From positions 41,741-105,740 of the forward strand of contig JAHHGY010000001.1 of NCBI GenBank assembly GCA_019359635.1: a stretch of DNA of 64,000 nucleotides, written 5' to 3'. The notes below the pieces were generated by a model, which saw only the letters and a program-made list of their open reading frames with translations, did not search any database and was not told where the DNA came from. Positions 8,102-17,707 of the stretch are shown piece after piece (positions within the stretch are counted from its first letter, which is position 1; every line of letters begins with the position of its first letter). Source of the stretch: Chroococcus sp. CMT-3BRIN-NPC107. Its GTDB lineage: Bacteria > Cyanobacteriota > Cyanobacteriia > Cyanobacteriales > Chroococcidiopsidaceae. The position numbers were made by a program, and so were the translations under genes.

Positions 8102-10417
8102 TTAAAACTGAATTGGTAACAATAAACCTACACCAATAGCCAAATCGTTATCTGCCCGAACTCGCAAGGTTTCAAAAGGTGATGAACCAACGCGGTTAGT
8201 TAGATAAGCTTCTAGTTGGGGAGTATTTTCAGAAACCCCAAATAAAGTTGATGGTTGCCAGCGCAAGCCTACAGTCCAAGGAATAGCATTTTCTAGAGTG
8301 TCGCCAGTAAAAGCATTACCATCGCTGGTAAAGTTGACTCCTGCTTCCGCGATCGCCTCTAAATTGCTACCAATCGCTAAAGAGCCGCCTAAGTTGAACC
8401 CAGCAATTTGCAGACCATTACGTTGAATAAATCCCAATGTAGGAGTTAACCAAACAGCACTACCGCTTGTAAATTGATAATAGAGGGGTGCAGAAAGAGT
8501 AATAATAAATAACTCCCCTTCTCCTTCATTACTAAAAGCAAATCCACCTTTGTCTAAATCTCTTTGCTCAAATTCATTGCGATTGTCATTAATGAGGTTG
8601 ATTAGCACGTTGTTAGAGCGTGCTAAGGTGGCGACACCGCTTAAAGTAAACGGATCGCCATCGGCTTGATGGAGAAATCTAATTTTGCCGCTAAATCCAA
8701 ATTCTGATTCGTCTACGATGCCAGAAACGTAGTCAAGAAAGATCCCAAATTCTAGGTCGTCTAAAATTCCATAGCGCAAAGAAGTTAATAAACCTTGACT
8801 TCCACCTGCGAGATTGAGAACTGCTTGACCACTGGCTACCGTACCACCATCTAAAGAGGCAAATCCAGCTTGGCTGCTAGGTGGTGGCTCTTGGGTAGTA
8901 CCGTAGCTTTGGGCGTAGCTGCGATTAGCGCCCGTAACTCCTGGTAAAAACGTTACACCCAAACCCAAAGAAGTATAAGCGCGATCGCTGATTACCGACA
9001 TTGCTCCAGTATTGCCTAAAGAGTTGGATACAAATACATCCGTTGCCAACCGAGGATTGACTAGGTAGCGCAAGCCTGCATTAAAAGCAACAGTACGAGC
9101 CGGGAGTCCAGTTTCGCGATTAATAGAGTTATTGCCTGTAAAAGGTACAAAAGCATCGCCCCAGAGTAAAAGCCGGGGTAAAACTCGATAAGTAACACCT
9201 GCAGCTACACCAAAAACTGTGCCAAAAGATTCAGAATCGGCGGTTGGTGGCGTTCTAAAATAAAGAGCGTGGCTGTCAGGCAAAAAAGCAATTTTTGGAG
9301 ATAGGGTGAACTGAGCGCGATCGCCTGAAGAAATTGTATAAGGTAGTTCTAGAGAAGTAACAAGTCCGCTATTTCTGCCTTGGTCGGCAATAATTCCAGT
9401 GTTAGCATCGGTAAATCGGTAGGGTCGTCCTTGTAACCCGGTTGAAACGGCAACTACGCCGCTAATGGCTTGGTTCCCCGATGGGCTTTCCCAGATTCTT
9501 TGCTTGCCTTGAAAAGTAATTTCTTGAAAAAAGTTAGGGCTACTACCATCAGAGTTGATTCTTTGGACATCAAAATTTCCTTGCCGACCGGGCCCTGAAT
9601 TATCTACAGTTTGAGCATCAAAAGTTAATTCTAAGTTATCGGTTACGCCCCAAGTAATGCCGATGGTCGGCTGACCTGTTAAACCAGTTTCGGCGGCACT
9701 GCCTTCGGGGAAAGATTGGCGGTAACGGAAATTAACTAAAATCTCGCCTTGACGTAGTTGTTCGGCGGTGGTCAATACTGGGTGACGAGTTTCTAAAGGC
9801 GACTTTTTTTGGGGTGGCGGTGTCGATTGGGTCAATAGCAGAGGTGCTACTTTTAGCTCCTGGCTGGCGGTGGCAGGTACGACCTGCGTACTGGAAATCG
9901 TTCTAGCATTGGCGATCGCTCTTGCCATTGCGATTAAGTTTTGCGGCGATGCTTGCTGTTTGACCGTGTAAACTTGCCCTTGTTGCTCCCACATTATTGA
10001 TGAAAGTTCGCGACTGGTTAACAGATAACCTCGCAATTTTTTACCCAGAGCAATAGGTGTGGCTGATGCTTGATACTCTTTTAACTGGTTTGTAGCCGTA
10101 ACTAATTGACGATCGCTTGCAGTTATACTGCCTACCATGCAAGTTTTGATTTGCTCGGAGCAGTTAAATATATCTACAGTCACAGACTGCTCTGCGGGCG
10201 TAACTTGGATATACCTGCGATCGGGCTGACCTACATGAGTCGCGAACCAATCAGGAGAGGGTAGGCGCATCGTCCAGCCAGAGGGCAGACTGCTACTAAT
10301 TAGTTGTTGCCAGGTATCGCTAACAGGCACGGCAGATACTTCGAGGGCCATACTGCCTACCATACTTAAAGCCGATGCCATTAATAGCAAAGGACGTGGA
10401 GCGGTTTGATATTTCAC
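8102..10417 (-). CDS. Large outer-membrane beta-barrel protein next to the Wzc-type kinase; function unknown
   Basis: Roughly 770 residues. I prefer the GTG start at 10417 because it lies 14 nt after the wzc stop and gives a clean signal peptide (VKYQTAPRPLLLMASALSMVGS, cleavage near VSA). The frame is open to 10489, overlapping wzc. A soluble domain of ~150 residues with two Cys (FNCSEQIKTC) is followed by a Pro-rich linker (PPPQKKSP). Then come many amphipathic alternating strands (PTIGITWGVTDNLELTFDAQ, FGVAAGVTYRVLPRLLLWGD, GASVEF-like turns), ending in Phe (LLLPIQF), the usual signal for barrel assembly. I do not recognise a named family. Being encoded directly after wzc, it may take part in polysaccharide export or anchoring. 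Confidence 0.75.
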   Translation of the reverse strand: MKYQTAPRPLLLMASALSMVGSMALEVSAVPVSDTWQQLISSSLPSGWTMRLPSPDWFATHVGQPDRRYIQVTPAEQSVTVDIFNCSEQIKTCMVGSITASDRQLVTATNQLKEYQASATPIALGKKLRGYLLTSRELSSIMWEQQGQVYTVKQQASPQNLIAMARAIANARTISSTQVVPATASQELKVAPLLLTQSTPPPQKKSPLETRHPVLTTAEQLRQGEILVNFRYRQSFPEGSAAETGLTGQPTIGITWGVTDNLELTFDAQTVDNSGPGRQGNFDVQRINSDGSSPNFFQEITFQGKQRIWESPSGNQAISGVVAVSTGLQGRPYRFTDANTGIIADQGRNSGLVTSLELPYTISSGDRAQFTLSPKIAFLPDSHALYFRTPPTADSESFGTVFGVAAGVTYRVLPRLLLWGDAFVPFTGNNSINRETGLPARTVAFNAGLRYLVNPRLATDVFVSNSLGNTGAMSVISDRAYTSLGLGVTFLPGVTGANRSYAQSYGTTQEPPPSSQAGFASLDGGTVASGQAVLNLAGGSQGLLTSLRYGILDDLEFGIFLDYVSGIVDESEFGFSGKIRFLHQADGDPFTLSGVATLARSNNVLINLINDNRNEFEQRDLDKGGFAFSNEGEGELFIITLSAPLYYQFTSGSAVWLTPTLGFIQRNGLQIAGFNLGGSLAIGSNLEAIAEAGVNFTSDGNAFTGDTLENAIPWTVGLRWQPSTLFGVSENTPQLEAYLTNRVGSSPFETLRVRADNDLAIGVGLLLPIQF

Positions 10418-10430
10418 TTTATTTAATGGT

Positions 10431-12695
10431 TCATGAGTTAACGCTGGGAGTATGTGCTTTGTAATAGTAGTAATTGTACGCATTACCACTATGTTTTTTC
10501 ACACCATTAACTACCAGTCCCAAGACATTAGCGCGAGAAAGTTTTAACCCATCTAACGCTTGTCTGACAACAGTCCGGTCAGTTTTACCCATTCTGACTA
10601 CTAAGACAATTCCGGCGGTATGAGTTGCTACTATACTGCTGTCGGCAAGTCCTAAAATTGGCGGCGTGTCGTAGATAACTAAATCAAATTCCGTCCGCAA
10701 TTGCACCATAATATTCTGCATCTTCTTAGAGGAGAGCAATTTAATCGGGTCCGGGGGAATTTGACCAGAGGCGATCACAAATAAGTTATCCCATAAAGGC
10801 GATCGCTGAATTGCCTCGTATACAGGTAAGTTGCTAGAAATAATGTTGCTCAGTCCCTGTTCGTTGGATAGTCCTAACCGAGTATGAACTTGAGGTAAAC
10901 GCAAGTCAGCATCTACTAATAGCACTCGTTGCCCCATGGCGGCGGCGGCTTGGGCTAGTTGTACCGATACGGTAGATTTACCATCGCCTTTTTGAGCGGA
11001 ACTAACCACCAAAGAATTTATTGGCGTATCCGAACCCAAGAAGTTGATATTGGTATGCAGAGAACGAAAAGCCTCCACAAAAGGAAAATACGTTTCATTT
11101 TGGGTGTTGCTCATACTAGGCAACACCAATTTATAACCTTCTGCTTTCTTCTCCACCTTGGCTTGAGCTAGGGGTGCTAGTTGCTTGAGACCTTTGTTAA
11201 AAGGAACTATCCCGAGTAGGGGCAATTTTGTTAAGTCTCTCAGGTCTTCAGGAGTGTGGAAAACGTTATCTAGCCTTTCTGCAAGTAACGCCGCCGCTAT
11301 TCCTGCCATAATTCCAGCGATCGCACCTAACACTAAATTGCGTTTAATATTTGGCGAAATCGGCTCTTTTTCTACTTTGGGAGCGGCGATTACTTGCCAA
11401 GGTATTTCATTTTGGGCATTTTCTATCTGTAAAGATTCGCGTTTTTCTAAAAATCGATTCAAGCTTTCGGTCGCTACTTTTAATTCTCTTTGCAAGTCTG
11501 TATACTGACGAGCTAAAGTTGGCAACTGCTCGACCGAGCGATTTAGTTCATTTTCTGCGGCGCTAATTTCTGCCAAACGGACTTCTAATCCACTAATTTT
11601 GGTAGATAGCTCTACTAATTTATTGCCTAGTACCCTTTGCGCCTCTGCCTTTAATACTGGAAGTAAGTTTTCGCGTTTTTGGCGCAGTGCTACTATATTT
11701 GGGCTGTCATCTTGAAATCTAGTAGAATCTGCTCCAATTTGGCTTTCTATATCCCGCAGTTGACCAACTAATTTTTGATAAACAGGCGCTTCTTTAAGGG
11801 CTTGAGCGGTATCCGATCGCTCTTGAGAATTGGTAGCCGCATAGAATGCTGGGTTATCGGCGAGGGCTGCACCAGATTGGGCTTGAAAGCTTGCGTATAA
11901 CGAACGGGTTTCTGCTAATTCTTTTTGGGTATCCAAGCGTTGCAATTCAACATTATCTACTTGCTGAGATAGTTGTTGGGCTTTTACTTCTGGATCTATA
12001 AAGTTGTATTGTTGTCTAAATTGTTGCAGTTGCCTTTGGAGGCTATTGACTCGCAGTTGCAGTTCTGGTAGCTGCGAATCCACGAACTGAATTCCCTGGC
12101 GCAGGTTGGTTTGCCGCTCTTGGAGGCTGTATTTTAAATACTCTTTAGCTAACTGCTGTAAGATAAATTGAATTTTTGCTTTGTCAGTATCTTGATAACT
12201 AACTTCTAAAATTTTTGTTTTTTCAAAACGTGCAATGGTCATATCCTTCAGCATTGACTTGTATTCAATGTCTGGGTAGCGCTGAGATAATTGGTTAATA
12301 ATTGGGGTCATTAATTCAGGGCTTAATAAAACCTGAATTTGCGTGCTGTAGTCTAAACCCTCTTGCTGTAAATTAGAATTCACACCAGGAATTTGCGTAA
12401 GTCCTTCTAGATTATTTTCTGTAGTTACAGGCTCAACTAAAAGCCTAAAAGTGCCTTCGTGTTCGGGTTGTTGCGTAAAAGTCCAAAACCCAATACCCGC
12501 AGCCAGAGAAATCGCCACGCTCCCAATTACTGCTATTCGGCGGCGAATTATTGTTACTAGCTGCCGTAAATCTAAGTCATCGCTAGATTGATGAGAATTA
12601 TTGGGTAAAGAATTTGTATAAGTTGGCAGCGATGGCTGTGAATATTTACCATTTTTTTCAAAGCTTTGTGGCTGCGTTCGTTGTTGCTCTTCCAT
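10431..12695 (-). CDS. wzc: Polysaccharide biosynthesis tyrosine autokinase (Wzc type, Wzz domain plus BY-kinase)
   Basis: A 754-residue protein with two membrane segments (about residues 53-75 and 453-476) flanking a periplasmic Wzz-like domain rich in coiled coil (LRVNSLQRQLQQFRQQY). The cytoplasmic C-terminal BY-kinase has Walker A (QKGDGKSTV, near residue 568), Walker A' (LLVDADLRLP) and Walker B (VIYDTPPIL). The C-terminus carries the autophosphorylation Tyr cluster (NAYNYYYYK). Such proteins set chain length and drive polymerisation or export of capsular polysaccharide through cycles of phosphorylation. It is followed within 14 nt by the barrel protein and preceded by a glycosyltransferase gene 72 bp away. 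Confidence 0.94.
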   Translation of the reverse strand: MEEQQRTQPQSFEKNGKYSQPSLPTYTNSLPNNSHQSSDDLDLRQLVTIIRRRIAVIGSVAISLAAGIGFWTFTQQPEHEGTFRLLVEPVTTENNLEGLTQIPGVNSNLQQEGLDYSTQIQVLLSPELMTPIINQLSQRYPDIEYKSMLKDMTIARFEKTKILEVSYQDTDKAKIQFILQQLAKEYLKYSLQERQTNLRQGIQFVDSQLPELQLRVNSLQRQLQQFRQQYNFIDPEVKAQQLSQQVDNVELQRLDTQKELAETRSLYASFQAQSGAALADNPAFYAATNSQERSDTAQALKEAPVYQKLVGQLRDIESQIGADSTRFQDDSPNIVALRQKRENLLPVLKAEAQRVLGNKLVELSTKISGLEVRLAEISAAENELNRSVEQLPTLARQYTDLQRELKVATESLNRFLEKRESLQIENAQNEIPWQVIAAPKVEKEPISPNIKRNLVLGAIAGIMAGIAAALLAERLDNVFHTPEDLRDLTKLPLLGIVPFNKGLKQLAPLAQAKVEKKAEGYKLVLPSMSNTQNETYFPFVEAFRSLHTNINFLGSDTPINSLVVSSAQKGDGKSTVSVQLAQAAAAMGQRVLLVDADLRLPQVHTRLGLSNEQGLSNIISSNLPVYEAIQRSPLWDNLFVIASGQIPPDPIKLLSSKKMQNIMVQLRTEFDLVIYDTPPILGLADSSIVATHTAGIVLVVRMGKTDRTVVRQALDGLKLSRANVLGLVVNGVKKHSGNAYNYYYYKAHTPSVNS

Positions 12696-12767
12696 AAATT
12701 AGCTACTAATTAGCGATCCGGTGAAGGACAATTTTTTTTCGTAATTCAACTGTAAATTTCCATTAGT

Positions 12768-14177
12768 TTAGCGTTCAATGTCTTCTTTTTTAGGAATTTC
12801 TGTAATATAGGTAAGGTCAATTGCAGAATTTACCTCCTTAGCTGTATTACTAGGTTGTTTTTGACCGCTCGCTGCATTACACAATAATTTTGAATATTCA
12901 AGAGCAATAATTTCTGGTGTAAAGTTAGACTCCAAATATTGTCGTCCTGCCGTACCCATATTAGTAGCTAGTTCTCGATTTTGAGCAAGGTGACGAATAA
13001 ATTTTGCCAGCCCTATACTGTCTCCGTTGTTAAAAGTTACACCGCAATTAGCCTCTGATAAAAGCGATTTCAAGTAAGAATGTGGTTCGCAAATTGCTGC
13101 TACGGGACGACCTGCCGCTAAGATACCATAAAGCTTGCTAGGCGCAACTAATCCTTCCATTCCTGCACTAATACTGACTAAAGCTAAATCGCAAGCTGTC
13201 AGTGAATGGGGCAAAACGTGCTTTTCTTGGTAGGGTAAAAATCGACAATTAGGCAAATTTAGTTCGCTAACTTGTTTGACGCAAATTTGCTGTTTTGCCC
13301 CGCCGCCGATAAACACAAATTGAATGTCCTCGTGTTGTAGTTGCTTGGCTGCGGACATAATTGTATCCATTTCATGGCAGCGACCCATGTTTCCTGAATA
13401 CATTACAGTAAATTTATCTACTAATCCATGTTTCTGAGCAAACCAGTTATCTTCTTTGGCAAGGGGAACAATCCAATTTGGGTTAGCCCAGTTATGAATT
13501 ACAGAAATTTTGTCTCTAACTTCTGGGCATTTAGCTTGCACTCGTTCTTGCATAGTGGAACTCAATACCACAATACCTTGAGATTGTCGCCAAATTTTTT
13601 TATTTAGCCAATTCCAGCTTTGCACTAACCAGTTTTTGGCAGAAACAACTTTTAGTTCGACAGCTACATCGGGATATAGGTCATAAATTAGACATATGTA
13701 AGGCGTACCAAAGCAACGGTTGGCAAGATATCCTAATACTTGCAGAAAGGGTGGGGCGGTAGTTATTAATAAAATATCTCCTCTACCTGCGGCTTTGAGT
13801 AAGTGCAATCCCGAGCGCACGCAAAACAAAATTCCGTTAATTGCTTTACCGCGAATGCGTGAATTCCATAATCTAGCGGTGCGACTTCGCCTAATTATCA
13901 GTTTATCTAAACGCTCTTTTAGGGGAGCAGAATCTTTCTTAAAAGCATAGCCTGGTTGTCCTGTAAATACTTTTACATTGATTCCCAGCTTTCCTAATTG
14001 AATTGCTAATTCTTCAATTAGTTGCCCTGTAGCTGCATAGTCTGGAGGATAAAATTGGGTAAAAATAGATAGTTTAAAATAACTATGTATTTCCGACCTA
14101 TTTTTTCTATTGTCATTTTTTTGCTTTACTATTTTTAGTTTAGTTGGAGCAGGTTTTGACAAATCTTTCTCTAACAT
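12768..14177 (-). CDS. Family 4 glycosyltransferase (WcaI/WbuB-like)
   Basis: 469 residues. After a ~30-residue Lys/Asn-rich N-terminal extension the GT-B fold begins (LSIFTQFYPPDYAATGQLIEEL). The C-terminal half has the GT4 donor-binding features: FTVMYSGNMGRCHEMDTI, FVFIGGGAKQQ, and the E-rich block GMEGLVAPSKLYGILAAGRPVAA. It would transfer a sugar to a lipid-linked oligosaccharide at the inner membrane. It is the first gene of the transcription unit GT4-wzc-barrel-tilS and has a 530-bp upstream region containing a repeated box. Donor and acceptor sugars cannot be read from the sequence. Confidence 0.88.
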   Translation of the reverse strand: MLEKDLSKPAPTKLKIVKQKNDNRKNRSEIHSYFKLSIFTQFYPPDYAATGQLIEELAIQLGKLGINVKVFTGQPGYAFKKDSAPLKERLDKLIIRRSRTARLWNSRIRGKAINGILFCVRSGLHLLKAAGRGDILLITTAPPFLQVLGYLANRCFGTPYICLIYDLYPDVAVELKVVSAKNWLVQSWNWLNKKIWRQSQGIVVLSSTMQERVQAKCPEVRDKISVIHNWANPNWIVPLAKEDNWFAQKHGLVDKFTVMYSGNMGRCHEMDTIMSAAKQLQHEDIQFVFIGGGAKQQICVKQVSELNLPNCRFLPYQEKHVLPHSLTACDLALVSISAGMEGLVAPSKLYGILAAGRPVAAICEPHSYLKSLLSEANCGVTFNNGDSIGLAKFIRHLAQNRELATNMGTAGRQYLESNFTPEIIALEYSKLLCNAASGQKQPSNTAKEVNSAIDLTYITEIPKKEDIER

Positions 14178-14710
14178 TCGTAACTTCCCAGCCCTTAATC
14201 TTTTTGATTATGTTCTCATGCACTGACAAATGTTTACTACTATTTACTATTTTTTTGCCTAATTTTACTAAAAATATTATATCTATGCCGCGATTATTGC
14301 AAATTGTTTGTTTATAGAAAAATCAGAAAAAAGTAAAAGATACAATCATATCAATGATTGCAACTCAAAAAATTGCAAAAGTTGAAAGGTAGATCTGCAC
14401 AATAAAAATTACACAAGGAATTTAGCTTACATTCTCTTCTGAGGCAAGTGTAATTTTACTGAGAATAGCTTTTTTTTTGATACTAATCATTAGTAAAATC
14501 TACGGTAGCACGAAATACATTTGTATGCCTCATTATTGCTAATTAGGGCTGAAGGCCAACAGCAAAATCTGCATAGTTTCCAAAGTTTTGTAAACAAGCT
14601 GTAAAGTACTAAACTACAACAAAGTAGAAGCCAATATTAAAATCAAAATTGGTTTCGTTTACACTATACTCGTTGTCTGACACCTAAAGTTTAGCCGAAA
14701 AAAACAAGTA
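14178..14710. other. Long AT-rich upstream region of the GT4-wzc unit
   Basis: 533 bp without an ORF. It contains, in minus-strand order, a 50-bp box shared with the wzm upstream region (14411-14460) and a 7-bp-stem hairpin (14343-14360). The segment next to the acetyltransferase end (14500-14710) shows nothing recognisable. Confidence 0.6.
14411..14460 (-). promoter_or_regulatory. Candidate leader box shared with the wzm upstream region
   Basis: On the plus strand it starts ACACAAGGA and ends TTTTACT. Aligned without gaps to 34989-35038, 35 of 50 positions match by eye, including ACACAAGGA, CTTAC, GCAA and GTA-TTTTACT. It lies 234 bp upstream of the GT4 start and is followed, in the direction of transcription, by a hairpin at 14343-14360 (arms CAATCAT/ATGATTG) and a U-rich tract. 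Function is inferred only: an antitermination or regulatory leader, or a conserved promoter region. Confidence 0.4.
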
Positions 14711-15250
14711 TTAAATTATACGTTGCTTTAGCGGTTGAGCAGGGTTGCCAGCATAGATAGTCATAGGCTGAAGATTGCGCCCAGTAACACTAGCCAAAGC
14801 TAAAACCGCTCCTGCGCCTACGGTAACGCCAGGTCCCACCACCGCCCGCGCGGCGATCCAGCTACCTTGTTCTAAATGAATAGGGGCAGGAATAAGTTTA
14901 AAATTGCGATCGCTATAGTCATGATTTCCCGTACATAAATAGGCATCTTGAGATAGGCAAACATGGCTTTCAATTGTAATTGAAGCAATATTATCTAGCC
15001 AAGCGTTTTCACCAATCCAGACGTAATCACCGACAATCAAGCGCCAAGGAAATTTTATTTGCACGCCGGGTTTAATGGTTACTTGTTGCCCAATTTTTGC
15101 GCCAAAGCGACGCAAAAGCCAAACTTTGAAGTCAGTAGAAGGCAGCCAATAACTACGAAATAAGGGCGAACCAATAAAGTACCAAAGAACTTGTTGAAGG
15201 AGCGTTGCGCCGGGGGTATAAGTGCCAACCGTGTAATTATCTAGACGCAT
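14711..15250 (-). CDS. WcaF-like acetyltransferase (left-handed beta-helix)
   Basis: 179 residues with the hexapeptide-repeat pattern (IGQQVTIKPGVQIKFP, GDYVWIGENAWLDNIASITIESH, AAVVGPGVTVGAGAVLALASV) and the N-terminal region typical of colanic-acid WcaF proteins (FRSYWLPSTDFKVWLLRRFGA). The catalytic-type His is in YLCTGNHDYSD. It should O-acetylate a sugar of the surface polysaccharide using acetyl-CoA in the cytoplasm. It stands alone between two long intergenic regions on the same strand as the rest of the polysaccharide locus. Confidence 0.88.
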   Translation of the reverse strand: MRLDNYTVGTYTPGATLLQQVLWYFIGSPLFRSYWLPSTDFKVWLLRRFGAKIGQQVTIKPGVQIKFPWRLIVGDYVWIGENAWLDNIASITIESHVCLSQDAYLCTGNHDYSDRNFKLIPAPIHLEQGSWIAARAVVGPGVTVGAGAVLALASVTGRNLQPMTIYAGNPAQPLKQRII

Positions 15251-15576
15251 TAAGCTGTATTTACTCGACTTTTGGGAAAGAGGATAGTTAAGAGTAGCTG
15301 GACTAAAGACGCTATTAGTTTATCTTAAACGTGCCGGGGAAATAAACATTCTTTTTACATTCAGGGATACTTGCAAAAATGCGATCGCCCATCGGTAGGT
15401 AATCGTTGGCTTGTAAGTGTTCAATGATTATATTATTGTGTTTTGAAACTAGCTAAAAATGTTAATGATTCAACTTCTACGCTCGCCCGTAGCAATTCTA
15501 TATCGGTATTGCCTAAAAGTTTCTATACAACCAATAGTTAAGTATGGGAAACAAAAGCGATTAAATTAAATAAGTC
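15251..15576. other. Divergent intergenic region
   Basis: 326 bp between the minus-strand acetyltransferase and the plus-strand SGNH-like gene. It contains one GCGATCGC site near 15380 and no ORF or clear terminator. It should hold both promoters. Confidence 0.45.
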
Positions 15577-16349
15577 ATGGAAATACAAGTTAGATATATT
15601 GTTGGGATTATTTCGGCAATTGTTTTTTTTATAGTTATAGGAGAAATCTTTGCTAAATACTTTCTAGGATTGGGTACACCGCCGCTTACAGTTGTGCATT
15701 CAACTATTGAGTATATGTATAAGCCCAATCAAGATGTGTATAGATTTAACAATCACTTTATTGTCAATCAATATGGAATGCGATCGGTAGCTTTTGAGCC
15801 AAAAAAAGCTGACGATGAACTGAGAATTATGGGTTTTGGAGATTCTGTTATCAATGGTGGTAATTTGACCGACCACTCTAAATTAGCAACTAGCCTCTTG
15901 AAAGACAAGCTTATCAAAATAGCTGGCAAAAATGCGATCGTTGAGAATATTTCTGCTGGTAGCTGGGGGCCTGGAAATTGGCTTGCTTACGCTCAAGAAT
16001 ATGGTTTTTTTGATGCAGACATTATAGTTTTAGTTATTTCCAGTCATGATTATGCAGACAACCCCACTTTCCAGCCGCTAAATAAAAATACTCACCCAAC
16101 TGAAAAGCCAATTTCGGCTCTCTTTGAAGGGTTTGAAAGATATTTGCCTCGTTATTTACCATTAATACCTGGTAGTACAAATGTGGCTGAAACTGACCAA
16201 TTTGTATTAGAGGAGAATGAAAAAACAATACAAAAAGGGCTAGAGGATCTAACAAGCTTTCTGAAGTTAGCAAAAAGTAATTCTAGTAATGTTTTGGTAT
16301 TTCAGCATTACGAACAAGCAGAAATTGCAAGTAGGAATACTAGACAGGG

Positions 16350-16356
16350 AAATCAG
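16350..16356. repeat. Left target-site duplication of the IS4-like element
   Basis: AAATCAG, repeated directly at 17701-17707; two additional G bases precede both copies, so the duplication may be 9 bp (GGAAATCAG). Confidence 0.8.
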
Positions 16357-16377
16357 CCTGAAGGGGTGACAACGGAG

Positions 16378-17656
16378 CTAGGTAGCTGACTGCATCAGGC
16401 TCATAGCCCTCAATCCCCTCTGAAAAAATGGCAGTTTATTCGGAGTCATGCTCATTAATTTTTCAGTCCAATCGGACAAAAACTCTATTCCTATTATCCA
16501 TACACTGCCATACAAACCAACCCAAAAACTACTATTGCCAGTTTGCGTTCTCTTCACTTTTCGCAGACGACTCACATTGCCATACAAACCAACCCAAAAA
16601 CTACTATTGCCAGTTTGCGTTCTCTTCACTTTTCGCAGACGACTCACATAGTTTTGTTGTCCGCTTGAGCGGATTGCGTTTCCTTTTATTGCTGCACAAG
16701 TGTAAGCTATTGCTATTAATAATACTAGGGGTGTCAGCCGCTCGATTGAAGCTCCTGAACCTGACAGATTATAGCCTCCAGTTTTACAGGCAGAGAACAT
16801 GGCTTCAATTCCAGCCCGCATTTTATATGCTTTTAAAGATGATTCTAAATCTTTTAAGTTAGTGAGCAAGTACCAAGGTTCTTTTTCTTGTTTGCTACGA
16901 TATTTTCTTTTCCAGTAAATCGCAATAGCAGCTTGAGCAAAGCCTTTTTCTTTAGTAATTTTAATGTCTGTCAAAAACTCTTTCATTCTAGAAGTGGTTT
17001 CTAATGCTGTTAACTGCTGATAATCTTGCCCTTGCCGTTGGATGAAAGTATCCTTCTTCTGACGCAAAACAAAGTATACTTTCTCGGAACAGAGCCACTT
17101 ACCTAGCTCAACGCTATGAAATTCTCTATCCCCTAAAACCACAATTTCGTAGTCTTGCAAAAGCCTTATAACTGGGCGAAGAATTGCTTGCTGTTCAGCT
17201 AAATTACTCGCTCCACGCTTGCCCCTAAAACTGCCAGTAGATGGGAAATGCTCGCTTCTCTAAAATCGCTGCTACCATAAATAAGTTTTTGTCTTTCCAC
17301 TGCGTTCTATCAATCGCCAAATAAAGTCGTTTACCTGGCTTGATTTTTAACTTAATTACTGCTTGAATGATCGGAAACCACAACAGAACAACACTCAATT
17401 GGGGCGTCTGTAAAAATCGTTGTAGATGGTGGCGACGACTTTCAAATCTTATGGGCAGAGGAAAAGGTGCTGCTAACCTTTCAATTCTGACTTGTTTATG
17501 AACTTGAATTAACCACACTAAAACTTCTATGGTTATTAACAAGCGCGGATTTAGTTTGTTTTTGAGATGACTGCGATATAATTCTGGTAACATTTTTGCC
17601 TTGTCGGTCTTGTTCTCGAAATTAGACCGATCTTTTTTTACCACAAATCGCCTCAA
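16378..17656 (-). pseudogene. IS4-family transposase, frameshifted and with an internal duplication
   Basis: Two frames together make a DDE transposase. The first part (17225-17656) contains the first catalytic Asp (YLAIDRTQWKDKN) and stops after PIYWQF. The second part resumes as RGKRGASNLAEQQAILRP and carries the second Asp (VVLGDREFHS) and the Y-R-E-K signature (YKMRAGIEAMFSACK). The span is 1279 nt, one more than a multiple of three, consistent with a single-base insertion at CAGTTTTAGGGG near 17220. A 72-bp tandem duplication adds 24 residues (VSRLRKVKRTQTGNSSFWVG) near the C-terminus. The DDE/YREK pattern puts it in the IS4 group. Confidence 0.85.
16505..16648. repeat. 72-bp tandem duplication within the IS4-like transposase
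   Basis: Two nearly identical 72-bp copies in direct tandem; for example GCCATACAAACCAACCC starts at 16507 and again at 16579. It is in frame and duplicates 24 residues of the transposase C-terminal region. The exact phase of the repeat is arbitrary by a few bases. Confidence 0.9.
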
Positions 17657-17700
17657 GTCCCATCACAGCCACCTTTCCACTTGGTCGTCACCCCATGAGG

Positions 17701-17707
17701 AAATCAG
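17701..17707. repeat. Right target-site duplication of the IS4-like element
   Basis: AAATCAG, matching 16350-16356. Removing the element and one copy restores the SGNH-like reading frame. Confidence 0.8.

Larger units (their letters stand above)
16357..17700 (-). mobile_element. IS4-family-like insertion sequence, degraded
   Basis: About 1344 bp inside the SGNH-like gene. The ends form an imperfect inverted repeat: CCTGAAGGGGTGAC on the left and the reverse complement of GTCACCCCATGAGG on the right, sharing GGGGTGAC and the outer CCT. They are flanked by direct repeats AAATCAG (16350-16356 and 17701-17707; up to GGAAATCAG if the right boundary is drawn 2 bp earlier). The transposase frame inside is broken, so the copy is probably not self-mobile. 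Confidence 0.85.

Noticed and set aside
16505..16648. Possible CRISPR-like or regulatory direct repeat
   Set aside because: Only two 72-bp copies with no spacers, lying within a transposase frame.
16428..16862. Plus-strand ORFs inside the IS4-like element
   Set aside because: They only reflect the duplicated 72-bp segment and are antisense to the transposase.
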